NCBI GenBank assembly: GCA_963556145.1
Contig: OY744473.1
Coordinates: 3,348,001 to 3,412,000 of the forward strand
Origin: Hygrocybe punicea
Lineage: Eukaryota; Basidiomycota; Agaricomycetes; Agaricales; Hygrophoraceae
Reading direction: 5' to 3'
Length of the DNA: 64,000 nucleotides
Shown here in pieces: positions 43,599 through 54,182 of the stretch (the first letter of the stretch is position 1; every line of letters begins with the position of its first letter). The notes below the pieces were generated by a model that was given only the letters and a program-made list of their open reading frames with translations, was not told where the DNA came from and did not search any database. A program made the position numbers and the translations under genes.

Positions 43599-44829
43599 AT
43601 GCCAGAACAGCTGAAAAACCTTCATGCAGCTTACCATGTCTTGGAGGATTGTGTGAGGGTAGCCTTGAGAACACAAGTTGGAGATGTGGAGAGACTGCGA
43701 CAGCCCAGGGATCAAGCTTTATTACTTCTATCTTCTGCAGAACAGGTACATCTTGCATTGACACGATAGCTGGCAAGCTTAATTTTTTTTCTTACTTACA
43801 GATTCGTGATGTTATCCCTCTTGATGAATACTCAACCCTGTGTCACAGTATTGCCGACATGGTGACTGCTCTTGATGAGGCATCCGACCGGTCTGCAGAC
43901 CCTCCTGAGACAGGACTGTCCATCACTCATCGATGGTCTGAAGGCAGAGTTGGTCGACCAAGAATACATATTGATCCCACATTCCTCTCATTTGCTTTGG
44001 AGCTGAGAGGACCCTCTCGCTTGAGCATGGTTATTGATTGCCATCCTTGCACCATTCGCTGGCGTGCGCTCGAGTTGGGTCTGGTCACCCCTGGTGAACC
44101 AGTTTACAACGACGTGACTGCTGATGATGGATGACCACTCGCACCTGGACTTCCACCACCTCACCAGTCTCAGTAATGTCTGATGATGAACTCGATCTCG
44201 AAATAGCTGATGTCTTGGAGATTTTCCCCATGTTTGGACGTGCAATGATAGCTGGTTACCTGTGTGCAAAAGGTTTGTGGATTTCAGTTACGAGAATCAC
44301 ATAGTCATACCTTTGAGTCCACAGAACGCTGGCAGTCTTTGGCCCCAGACAAATACAACGGAGGGTGTATTGGGTTCCAGGTCCAAACACTCTCTGGCAT
44401 CATGATGGCCAACACGGTATGTGGGTTTGCGTAGTTATGGGAGCTTCTTACCTCGAGCCGTTACAGGTTTAATTCGGTGGAAATTGGTCACCCATGCCTT
44501 CATCGATGGCAAGTCACATTTGATCACGGGTATCAAGGTCAGCAACAACAATCGGGCTCTCACAGTTCTTGCGGTTTTCGAGGATGCTCTCACAGTTTAT
44601 GGGTGGCCAAGTCATTTGAGAGGTGACCATGGTGTAGAGAATTTGAGGGTTGCAGAATGTATGGAGGAGGAGAAAGGCCCAGGAAGGGGTTCCTATTTGT
44701 GGGGCCGGTGCGTTAGGCACTCTGTATCTTGTTGCTGTAACTCTTTGGGCTCACCTTGCTTCTAGAAGTGTTTACAATACACGGATCAAATGGCTATGGT
44801 TTGATTTTACCCAAGGTGTTGGTGAGAAA
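43599..44829 (+). pseudogene. Integrase core (rve-type DDE) transposase, C-terminus missing
   Basis: Exon 1 43599-43745 (MPEQLKNLHAAYHVLEDCVR), exon 2 from 43802 (IRDVIPLDEYSTLC). Blocks: GRVGRPRIHIDPTFLSFALE and LRGPSRLSMVIDCHPCTIRW (helix-turn-helix-like), a one-base frameshift near 44134, MSDDELDLEIADVLEIFP, NTLWHHDGQH (first catalytic Asp) joined to LIRWKLVTHAFIDGKS, HLRGDHGVEN (second Asp) and GPGRGSYLWGR. The block VYNTRIKWLWFDFTQG is where relatives I recall read IERLW, so the catalytic Glu appears to be Lys. It ends after GVGEK, where the palindrome at 44830 begins. This is a fungal integrase-core family of DNA transposons. The missing C-terminal part occurs on the other strand at 49463-49870. 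Confidence 0.82.
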
Positions 44830-45247
44830 TAGTGTTGCTGAAGTTCAGTTCAGTTCAGAAACAGGTTTGGAGCATATTTGTGAAATATCTCAAGGAGATT
44901 AATTTGTGTTTGCCCAGAATTTTTTTGATGGCTTCTTTAACACTTTAAATTCTCTTGTATAAGTTGTGCCTAAAGGTAATGTAAAAATTGAAATTTATAA
45001 AAATGCAAAAGGGGGTGTAAGTCCGAGGTTTTTTGATTTTTTGAAAAACCTCGGACTTACACCCCCTTTTGCATTTTTATAAATTTCAATTTTTACATTA
45101 CCTTTAGGCACAACTTATACAAGAGAATTTAAAGTGTTAAAGAAGCCATCAAAAAAATTCTGGGCAAACACAAATTAATCTCCTTGAGATATTTCACAAA
45201 TATGCTCCAAACCTGTTTCTGAACTGAACTGAACTTCAGCAACACCA
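44830..45247. mobile_element. Near-perfect palindromic MITE at the integrase break
   Basis: TAGTGTTGCTGAA..TTCAG at 44830 extends about 198 bp as an arm that is almost identically mirrored to 45247, with about a 20-bp centre. The TAGTG end resembles the hAT-type MITEs here, but the 8 bases outside differ (gtgagaaa and tcgacaat). The lack of a target repeat fits a rearrangement breakpoint. Confidence 0.8.
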
Positions 45248-45253
45248 TCGACA

Positions 45254-48200
45254 ATGTCCACTGAATCAGTATCTCGTTTCATCCATTTGCCCGACTTTGT
45301 GTTAAGCCCACACAATTTCTCCATGTCCACCAATCTGCCTGAACGGGGTGAATGTTCCTGTTGTCAAGAATGTACCATGTTTTGCTTTGCGAACATGGAC
45401 ACCGGCACCATATCGACAGTATGTTTCGCTCAACTTCGCTGACACACTAGGCTGATTCCAATTTCACTAGATTTTGCCATCACTCGCGGCTGGAAACGCT
45501 TGCTTGTGTGGCCACAGCTACTTTGCACACCTTTATACCATTGCAGCAGACGACCCCCATTATGAGATGCGCCGAGGTGACTCCAACCGCAATCAATGCC
45601 ATGGGTTTTTCTCAGTGCGTTCCTTATGCAACGACCAGCCAGCTTGCTGTTAACCACTTGGAAACAGACCAACGCAGCATGGACTTACCTCAGTACTTAT
45701 GTCTGTGGCACCGGTTGGATGGCCCACACCCCAGTCCAGCACTCAGCAAACCAACTTACTCTATCCACACCACCAGCCTCTACAGCATTGTTCTCTCAAT
45801 CACCTATTCGTGCCTTTGTGCCACTAGGGAAATGCAGGGGTAATCCCAGGATACATTTGTCTGTATCCGTACTCGTACTTTCCACAGATACGGATGCAAT
45901 ATCCACGGATTTTACCCATGGATTCCCGATCAAAATGAGCCGGAGATCACCTGAAACGGTCAAGAATTGACTGAGATAGAGTCCAATCAATGTTTAGTCT
46001 CTATCTCAGTCAATTCTTGACCGTTTTGGATGATCTCTGGCTCATTTTGAAGCCCACGGATACGAGAATCTGTATCCGTACTCGTACTCTTAATAGTATG
46101 GATACCTGTGGAAAAGGATTTACCCTTATCCCTGCATTTCCCTATGTGCCACCAGCCGCCAATCTGGGAAGCGCACAGGCTCAGAGAATGGCCAGCGTGC
46201 ATCGCAACCTACCTCAACACCAGCAGACGGCCCAGAGTTCTCGGATGCCACGGGGCTGAGGAAGAAGAGGGCGAGGTGGATTGACCACCCCTCAGCCTCG
46301 AACCCACACATTTGACAGTAGTACGCCTGCCCTGCAAAGCGTAGGGGCTGAGTACCAGATTTTACTTCTACCTTTCACCGTTAGTTTTACGTGCCTTTAA
46401 ACCCACCTCCACTAAATTGTTTTGTTACAGGATGTCAGTGAATTGGAACTCGCAGCAAATCTGTCTGGTCAATATCGTTGGAAGAACACAGAAATTCCAA
46501 AGGTCATTGCGGCATTAGGCAGGGCCAACTTACATTTTCATATCAATCTCCCTAGAGCCGGAGCTGTCTGGCAGCAGCTCGATGAAGCCCTCCGCCAACA
46601 CCTTAGCTCCAGGAACATTCAGCTTTTGCTGAGTTATCCCACTGGCAACGAGTTTCATCACCTTCCTTGGCACATTGTGTATCCCCAAAGCAATCAGCCC
46701 ACCTCATCGTGTCAATTCAAAGCATCTGATCTTGTTGCCTGGGAGTTTGACCACCCACATCTATCTATAATCAGTCAAAAGGTTAAAAACCCGGATGATT
46801 CCACAATTGAGATGTTATTCATTGGTGTGTCGACAGACAGTGCTGCCTCATTCTTGAATTTTTACTGAAACATCTCCCCTATAAGCGCCAAGCTTTGGCA
46901 ACTTTTCTGGGCCACTTGCTGCATTTGACAGAACAACCACATCCCGACATGCATGCTTCCCTTGGCATGCTCTTCAAGGGCTCACTCCGCAAACTCAGAA
47001 TCTAGCTCACTGCCTTGCAACATGTCTGAGGGCTGCTCAAGATATTGAAATACCACAAATTAGTACCAGTAGTGTGTTGCAGGTTTGCACACAGTCAATT
47101 TCTATCTCAGTGAGCTGGAGCATTAGCTACACAACCTGGGGGGTAGCACTGACAGGTTATCTCCCACCTTAGAATGGGGATGAGCCAACCAGTAATCGCC
47201 GGCATCTGGAACCATCAGCGGGATTCATGGCGAACCCATCTCAAGACCCTCCTGTGGCCTCGTCCAGTCATACATTGCCTGTGCACACACCGCCGCCACC
47301 TGCCATTGTGAGTCAATCAATCAATCAATCATTGCAACTCACATCACATATCTCCCAATCTAGATTGTAGAGCAAGGAGGCGTCCAGCAACATGGCAGTC
47401 AGCAGTGTAATAGAACATCTCACGACATCACAGCATCTGGAATTGGACGGTCCTGCCCTCGTCTGATTCCCCGTCCCCGTAACCTCAACACCCCTATGTT
47501 AACCACACCACCAACATTCCAACTGGACCAAGATCACATCCCAGATGCCACAACTCTCAGATCGCTACCGTCTATTGCAGCAACCCCAGTCACTGCTACT
47601 GAGATCGAAATCAGTGCGCCACTGAGGCCACAGCCTACAAAAGTTCACTGCGCGACAGCTTCTGATATAAAAACCTGGCAAATGGCCATTAAGATGAAGG
47701 TTGCATTGCGACCTCAGGAAGGAAATGTCAGAATCTCAGGGCCAAACACAGCAGTTATTGCCAGAACAATGCAGGACCTTTTTCGATTCCAATATAGACT
47801 GGACTCATTTTCGTTCACTGCACAACCTGGTGTTACGTGTACTGTTGCAGAGGTGAACACTTTCCTGGAACCATACCTCAATATTAGCATGTAGGCATTC
47901 TCTCCTCAGACAGTTATGTAGATGTTACTGACATTATATGTGGACAGTTATGCCAGAGAGACTGACCCACCATTGCAGCATGCAATTGGGCATGGGCCTC
48001 AGAGAGGCATTCTACATGAGGGAATCAAGCTTCTAACAAGCGATAGAGCTTTTTGGGGGATGAGGGAAGACTACCTGGTCCCTCTTCTCTGGCCCCTGAT
48101 CACAATGCCGGTATCTGCCCAGAATCGAGACTTCTGGGTTTGCAGAGGTTGGGCTGCTCTTCACATGGTGATCTTAGGTTTAGGCCCAGAACCAATCACA

Positions 48201-49285
48201 CCGTGGTGGATGCTTGCCACAATCTACAGCAATAAGTCCATGGATCTCGAGCTAAGCTACATTGAAGCATTGGATCCAGAGTTGGCACAGATTTTAACCC
48301 CATGGTTCGAATTTTCGGCAGCTGATACATTACCAAAAATTGTGATCAATGATCCTGTGTATCGACTTTTGATACAATATTTAGAAATGACTGATGTACG
48401 TCTGTGCATATTTATTTCTGTCAGTTTATACATACTAAATGTGTGGATCATCTCTAGGTCAGTGCCTTCCAGAGTGCTCGCAGTTTGGAGTTTCACCAAG
48501 GGATATCAAGGGCTTTGGTGGCATCAGTCCTGATTGGACACTCAGATCCTTGGAACCATCCGGAGTTTCAAGCATTCTGCGATGGTTTTAACATACACAT
48601 CTTTGGTCACATGAGATTGCTCGATGTAAACCTAATCTCTTCTAATCACATCATACACCTCTAATTCTTCAATGTTGGCAGATGTTCTCTAACAACGATC
48701 TAAACTATGGACGTCTACTCTTGGCAGGGATGTACAATCGTCGTGTTACCAATGTGCATGATATCATTGACCGGCTCATATTTACCACTGCAGCTGAGGA
48801 ATCCGACATAAATATACTTCTTTTTGATATATTCCAGCTTCGATTGAAGCGGTATCTTGTAGGTTTGGGTCACCCAGTGTCCTTGAAAGGCACCACAGTC
48901 TCCAATGAAAATTTCTTGAATGGCATTGGGGATCCCCTCCTCCGATGTCATCTATTTCTATTAGTGATAACGGATTCAGACTTATTACCTCTGGATGATG
49001 CACCACTGGAGGTCAGTGATGTGATCCCACGATGCTAACTTTGCTCACAAGTATTAGGTTGTCTTCAACCATCCTGCCACATTTTCCTATGCATGTAATG
49101 ATGGGTTTCCGGAACCGCCTCTGGACTTCCATACATGTGATCGACGTGTCGAGGTCTTTTTCAACACCTGGCTCGACAATGCAATGAAGGAGGCTTGCGT
49201 TCTGGAAGACCTGGCAAGCACCCTCTTCAATGTATGGGTGCATTTGCAGCTCATTCAAACACACGGTCATTACAATGTTACCTGA
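45254..49285 (+). pseudogene. Large multi-exon gene of the integrase element, interrupted by a MITE
   Basis: Opening at ATG 45254 with a cysteine cluster (GECSCCQECTMFC), the gene continues through a Pro/Gln/Ser-rich region split by the MITE at 45825-46144. A folded region follows: VSELELAANLSGQYRWKNTE (46430 on), TASDIKTWQMAIKMKVALR (47650), LQHAIGHGPQRGILHEGIKL (47970), FWVCRGWAALHMVILGLGP, then exons with LVASVLIGHSDPWNHPEFQA (about 48510-48570), NDLNYGRLLLAGMYNRRVTN (48690), RLKRYLVGLGHPVSL and a C-terminal TFSYACNDGFPEPPLDFHTC ending at TGA 49285. I recall this architecture from unnamed Agaricomycete proteins that accompany integrase-core genes. Function unknown. In-frame stops near 46255-46400 and 46866 mark decay or unplaced introns. 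Confidence 0.6.
45825..46144. mobile_element. hAT-type MITE, TGTGCCAC duplication
   Basis: Ends TAGGGAAATGCAGGGGTAA and the near-complement TTACCCTTATCCCTGCATTTCCCTA (written in two parts because of length) are flanked by TGTGCCAC at 45817-45824 and 46145-46152. The arms carry reiterated GGATAC/GTATCC motifs. The centre is an inverted repeat with AACGGTCAAGAATTGACTGA, the module shared with the MITEs at 12260 and 60041. Confidence 0.9.
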
Positions 49286-49462
49286 TACCCATAACAACAA
49301 AAACATTCACCCCTTCTAACCTCCCTCTTTTCATATATCCCCATCTAATTTGGTTCTCAAAATGTTATCATGTCGTCTCATATCCAATACAAAAAATTTT
49401 AATGAAAGATCCTGGCTGAGCGCTGTACAACGACCAGTCAAATACATGGTGATTCCTCCACA

Positions 49463-49870
49463 TCAAGTTGACGCCAACTCTCGACATAAATCAAACCCAA
49501 TTTGCCAAATAACATGCCGGATAGTCATGCTTCGCGATGTCACATTGATGACTGCATTGTGTTTCTGGGACAGTGTTTCCAGTTGCTGCTGGGAGAGTGG
49601 CGACTCAGGAGAATCAAAAGCCACACCTGATAACTGATCAGGGGTGGTTACAGGGGCAAAGGCCCCCCACGTCATCTCCTGTGGGTTGTTAGCGTAAAAG
49701 TGATCCATCAAAACAGGATCATCCTGCCCTTCCCAATCAACACCATATTGTGCTAGATCCACATCATCTAGGTTGGTGTCGTCTCCCTGCATCAGATTGG
49801 CAATGCCGCAAGGCCCATCCTCGACCATACCAAACAAGAACAAGGTAGAAGTGGGCCCCGCATGAATGAT
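49463..49870 (-). pseudogene. Integrase-core C-terminal fragment in opposite orientation
   Basis: Read leftward from about 49870, the fragment gives FLFGMVEDGPCGI, VDLAQYGVDWEGQDDP, MDHFYANNPQEMTWGAFAP and an end at LCRELAST. I recognise these as the C-terminal blocks of the integrase-core family whose N-terminal portion lies on the plus strand at 43599-44829. Roughly 60 residues between the two pieces are absent. An inversion of 44830-49880 would explain the arrangement. Confidence 0.7.
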
Positions 49871-50218
49871 GCGACGATGTGCGAATCAATGCTGTAAACT
49901 TCATGGTGAAGCACGCTACTGCACACTGAGGCACACGTAAGCACAGAAGTTACCGGAAGTCACAGGAAGTTTCAGATTGCACGACAATGCACGGATTATA
50001 ATACATTCGCATATCTACAAGAAGTACAGGGAAGTAAAGGGATTTCTAAGTTATTTCCAGGTGATAATACATGCGACATTGTGCAGCACTGTGCATCACC
50101 CCGCAGCTAGGTGAAACCCATTGAAAACAAGTTATATCTGGTGCTTAAGTGTTAGTTCAGGTGCGCAGGAGCACTCTATCACCTATGTTCATAATTTTGT
50201 CCAATAAAAACCCTCATA
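49871..50218. other. Right subterminal region of the integrase element
   Basis: No gene. Short repeats of GCACA/TGTGC and CAGGAAGT occur (49920-50110), possibly subterminal binding sites. Confidence 0.4.
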
Positions 50219-50373
50219 GAATCCAACTTTCAAAAAAAATCTTTGTTTGGTAGGCACCAGGACCCCAAGACCCCATCCCAACTAGACAGGGAGATGACGG
50301 TAGGTAGATACATGAATGTAAAGATTATAAGACCATGGAAATAATAATAATACTGGAATGGATTGCAGCACTG

Positions 50374-51908
50374 TCAATTGAAAGGGTTGTCATCGTCCTC
50401 TGCAGGCTCGCAAACTATATATCCAGGAGGGACAGGCACCATCTCCTTTCCAAGCATTGCAATAGTAGTAGTTTGTGTACCCAACTGACCAACCCTCCCC
50501 AGGGACCATACTACCAGCAGGGGCATAGAAAGTCCATCCCCCACCATCATCATACCTCCTTTCAAAGCAAACTGGCTTGTTTTGCTGTCCACAATCGTCC
50601 TTCTCGTCACATTTGCGCTTAGCATCAGGTCCATTCCACCATTTCAGAGAGCCTGCCTTCAGACGGATCACCAGGGGTTATCCCAATATCAGCGAGGTTG
50701 CTGTTGCTAACTAGGTGAAGGATATTGGGGCCATATCCCTTCCTGTGCAGAGCCAGTTCGAAATTACAAGCGCTGGTGACACCAAGATTTTTTTCGGCAT
50801 AAGCCAGGAATTGGCACAGTTTGGTTGGAGTTGGAATAGCAGGGGAAAGAGCTGTGAGTGCTTGTTCAGTCCATGCAGGCTGTACTTGAGTGGGGGTTGT
50901 AGGAACAGTGCCAGCTTTGCCAAGGAGGGCCAGTACCATGGATGATACAATCGTGATATCACTTCCCTGGGATCCGGGGGCTCCAGGTGTCACACTGGCT
51001 GCCTGCCTGGAGGTTCGCAGCACAGCTTGGTGCTTCACTGGATCAAACACCTCTGTGTTTGGTGGAAGAGCCATTGTGGCCTGGCCTTCATACTAAGAAA
51101 GGTTAGCATGCTTGCAACATGATTTAGAATTAGAATCACACTAACACAAGCCTGAGACCACTCTTTCATCATGAGTGGTGTGAGTGGGAGTGTAACATCG
51201 TGAGCAACAAATGTATACCCTGCATCATCATCGTTGGAATATTTCTTCTCCAGTAAACGGCGGAATCTGGCTAGCTCACATTCAAGTTCAGTCAATCCAT
51301 TTATGTCATTCATGCCCTCATTGTCATTCCCATCATCTTCATCATCACTTGCACTGGTCCTTCACTTGAGAGCATAATATCCGGTGAGTTTCATCCTGAG
51401 AATCAAGACAATAACTCACGCTTCGCCATGATTTCTGGATGTCACCCATATCGACGAAGACAGTAATTTTCTTGACAGAATTTTCACAGATGTTTGTCGC
51501 AAGTTCCTTGTAATCATTGAGATTATCAATATCAAGTGCGTCACCTTTCCTGTGAGACACAGTGTCAATGTTCGGTGCCAAAACTAATCAAAGGCTTATA
51601 GGTATGTATGCCTTGGCAGGTGGACACAAAACCTTGAATGGATACTGTTTCCTTTCTGTGACACTGTACTTTTCTTCACCGTGTTTCAAGAGAATGGCAT
51701 TGAGGAACAGCATGTAATTCATTGCCATTGGAGAAATAATGAGTGTGAGTTCTTTTGTCTTGGAATCCTTTTTATCCTTTGCCTTTGCCTTTGATCCTGG
51801 AGGGGGTGGAAGCACAGAATGATAAGTTAGTTGTGCAGAGACAGTTACTGATTGCATTGGCAGAGTTGTTGGCAGAGCTGCGGGCTCTTCTGCTGTAGTT
51901 GACGACAT
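50374..51908 (-). pseudogene. Unknown protein with SAM-like C-terminal motif
   Basis: From ATG 51908 (MSSTTAEEPAALPTTLPMQS) exons give LTLIISPMAMNYMLFLNAIL, DYKELATNICENSVKKITVF, LTELECELARFRRLLEKKYS and a last part with LCQFLAYAEKNLGVTSACNF and HLVSNSNLADIGITPGD. The last two resemble the end of a SAM-like helical domain (A-D-I-G-I..GD). A frameshift follows immediately (IRLKAGSLKWWNGPDAKR continues in another frame) and a second shift lies near 50440, so the gene is broken. I recall multiple copies of this architecture in Agaricomycetes without a function. It lies between the Tc1 left end and the Tc1 transposase and reads in the same direction as the latter. Confidence 0.5.
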
Positions 51909-51914
51909 AGGATG

Positions 51915-52057
51915 GTAGGAGCAGACAATGTGCAGGCACAGAAAAAATGTCCAATACATATACTAGTACATCAAAACGCCAATGATAGGAGCAGACAACG
52001 AGCAGGCACAGGAAAAAGAAAAAAACTTCATACAATATATACTAGTACATCAAACCG
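51915..52057. repeat. Direct duplication of about 70 bp
   Basis: GGAGCAGACAA.G.GCAGGCACAG..AAAA and TATACTAGTACATCAAA are present twice (about 51917-51976 and 51987-52055). The repeat lies in the presumed promoter of the 50374-51908 gene. Confidence 0.7.
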
Positions 52058-52081
52058 GTGTTTTGCATGCTGCTAGCTAAA

Positions 52082-53140
52082 TTAGATGATGTATCCAGAG
52101 GCCTTGAAGAAACCAGACACTTTGTCTGGTGTTATATTGTGACATGCCACGTCAATTGTACACAGCGAGGTGTCATGACAATGTCATCAGAGGAAGGCTT
52201 TGATGGACGAAAATGCTTGTTCGATAGGATTGAAATCGGGCAAGTATGGTGGAAGGAATATCAGTTTACATCCTATTGTCACATTGTTAGATGTACAAGA
52301 GCTAGTTTGAGTTGAGACTTACGTGCATCATCTTCAATAAGCTCGTGGATCTCCTCAGCATGATGGATACTACAGTTGTTGACCACAATAACACTATGGG
52401 GGCCTGGGTATGGATTGGTGAGTGGGGGCTTGTTCAACATTAGCCATATCAGCATAGCAGGTAAAAAATTGACATACCACAAGTTCTCGTAAGAATGTCA
52501 AGAATTGATGAGCAGTGACCGAACCTTCAATGATATCGTGTGTGATGATACCATCAAGTGTTAGCACAGGCAATATGGAGAAGCGCTGGCCATGCACAAA
52601 ACAGGGTCTTTGGACACATCGTTTCCCCACCATCAACCAGCCCTTTGATCTTCCCATGGTGCGGTCGTTCTTGGCAGACTCGTCAATGAACATGAACATT
52701 TCTGGATCAGGAATGTTGGTTGCTATCCTATTCATGAAGGCTGATCAGAGTAGATCATTATGTTCGATAGCACGAGCAGAGACACTTTTGTGGGAAAAAT
52801 GAAGTTGCCAGAGTCTGCGCCAAATGGTGGGCAGGGACACTTGAATACCACGCTGAATGATGAGCTCTTCCTGGATTTCATCCAGGTATAGGCAACGTCT
52901 TTGCTTTAGGAGCACTCGGACAAAGGTAGTGTCGATGGATGCGAGGGTGTGATGGCGACCCGAGCGTCGAGCATGAGGGTTGTATACAGTGTCATATGTG
53001 CTGTGGTAGTAGAGGGTTTTGTAGACCAAGCTCTTTCAGATACCAAGGAGGTTGCAAATTTCTTTTACCTTGTACCCATGCACTTGGAACAAGACCAGAA
53101 TGCGGGCCTTCAGGTCTCGAGAAATGGAGTGGGGCTGCAT
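52082..53140 (-). pseudogene. Tc1/mariner-type DDE transposase
   Basis: From ATG 53140 the protein has an N-terminal helix-turn-helix (ISRDLKARILVLFQVHGYKV), a second helical domain (LKQRRCLYLDEIQEELIIQR) and the DDE core: MFIDESAKNDRTMGRSKGW (first Asp), a GTATGT intron, SVIVVNNCSIHH, a second intron, and [19 protein letters not shown] (third acidic residue). Where Tc1 relatives have D-N in VLDNCSIHH, this copy has N-N, so the second catalytic Asp is missing. In-frame TGA stops at 53036-53038, 52745-52747 and 52184-52189 (two in a row) replace likely Arg codons. It belongs to the element ending at 53247. Confidence 0.88.
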
Positions 53141-53260
53141 AGGGCAGTGAAGGCTGTGGGGTCCTACCCAACAAGCATGGCCAAACATGACCAACTGCAA
53201 ATTTTTTGAAAGTTAGGATTCCGCATCTTTTTGGAAATAGCTGTAATTAAAAATCAATTA

Positions 53261-54078
53261 ATTACAGCTGTTTTAGTAATTCATGGCACTGGCAGGTCTT
53301 TTTTTTTCAATTGAGAAATGTAGACTTAGCGGAATTTCAAGTGCTGAATCTTGTATCTCATGAAATACTGTATGGATTGAGATGGTTATAGAGGGAAAGT
53401 TGTACTATTCTTCAAGGGCTATCTACTGCTGTAATTACATTTGGACAATATTTAGTATATGGTAAGCTGTGGATGAACTAAAAGGTAAACTAGTATTTTT
53501 TGACACCCAAAATGGTATTATCAAATTACACTGTCAGATGAAGTCCTATGAATAAGATTGTAGGGAGAAAGTTTTTCAGTTTTTCAAGGGCTAGAAGTAC
53601 ATATACCGTGTTTTCCTTCATTCTTTTCCTTTCAGCCAATATTGCCTGTACTATGTTTGTCAACATCAGAATTGAAATATTACATGAATTCCACATGTTG
53701 GCTGAAAGGAAAAAAAATGAAGGAAAACACGGTATATGTACTTCTAGCCCTTGAAAAACTGAAAAACTTTCTCCCTACAATCTTATTCATAGGACTTCAT
53801 CTGACAGTGTAATTTGATAATACCATTTTGGGTGTCAAAAAATACTAGTTTACCTTTTAGTTCATCCACAGCTTACCATATACTAAATATTGTCCAAATG
53901 TAATTACAGCAGTAGATAGCCCTTGAAGAATAGTACAACTTTCCCTCTATAACCATCTCAATCCATACAGTATTTCATGAGATACAAGATTCAGCACTTG
54001 AAATTCCGCTAAGTCTACATTTCTCAATTGAAAAAAAAAAGACCTGCCAGTGCCATGAATTACTAAAATGGCTGTAAT
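53261..54078. mobile_element. Fold-back MITE with Tc1-like ATTACAGC ends
   Basis: Arms of about 375 bp (from 53261 and to 54078) are almost exact reverse complements around a 60-bp loop near 53640-53700. The ends read ATTACAGCTGTTTTAG and ATTACAGCCATTTTAG inward, close to the ends of the adjacent Tc1 element. A TA precedes the left end; the right side reads TT. Non-coding. Confidence 0.85.
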
Positions 54079-54182
54079 TTCTTCGTGACACTTTTGTTTT
54101 GCCTTTTGTTTACCCTTTGACAAATGCGGTTTGGGTTTTAATGATGAGTTTTGATCGTTAGGAGGTCACTCTCCGATCCAGG

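Larger units (their letters stand above)
39908..50218. mobile_element. 10.3-kb rve-integrase DNA transposon, 6-bp target duplication
   Basis: The ends TATGAGTGTTTTTATTGGAC (left) and TATGAGGGTTTTTATTGGAC (right, complement) agree at 29 of the first 30 bases. GAATCC flanks both sides (39902-39907 and 50219-50224). The boundaries are confirmed independently because removing 39908-50224 rejoins the Tc1 terminal repeat. Inside are an integrase-core gene (43599 on), a large multi-exon gene (45254-49285), an unknown gene (40860-42449), an RNase H1 N-terminal-like gene (42808-43484, minus), a minus-strand copy of the integrase C-terminus (49463-49870), and fold-back or MITE insertions at 39943, 44830 and 45825. 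Confidence 0.8.
39876..53247. mobile_element. Tc1/mariner element split by a 10.3-kb insertion in its left end
   Basis: The left end (TA)GTTACAGCTATTTCC..AAAAGATGCGGAATCC at 39876 and the right end, read inward from 53247 as (TA)ATTACAGCTATTTCC..AAAAGATGCGGAATCC, are inverted repeats. The left repeat stops at 39907 and resumes at 50225 with AACTTTCAAAAAAAAT, matching the right end's next bases TAACTTTCAAAAAATT. Between lies the integrase element 39908-50218. The transposase is at 52082-53140. A second gene (50374-51908) and a tandem duplication also fall between the ends, so the Tc1 element is either unusually large or holds a further, unbounded insertion. Confidence 0.75.

Noticed and set aside
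39876..53247. Polinton/Maverick identity for the large element
   Set aside because: The 6-bp duplication fits, but no DNA polymerase B, packaging ATPase, protease or capsid-like gene was seen, and the ends and size differ.
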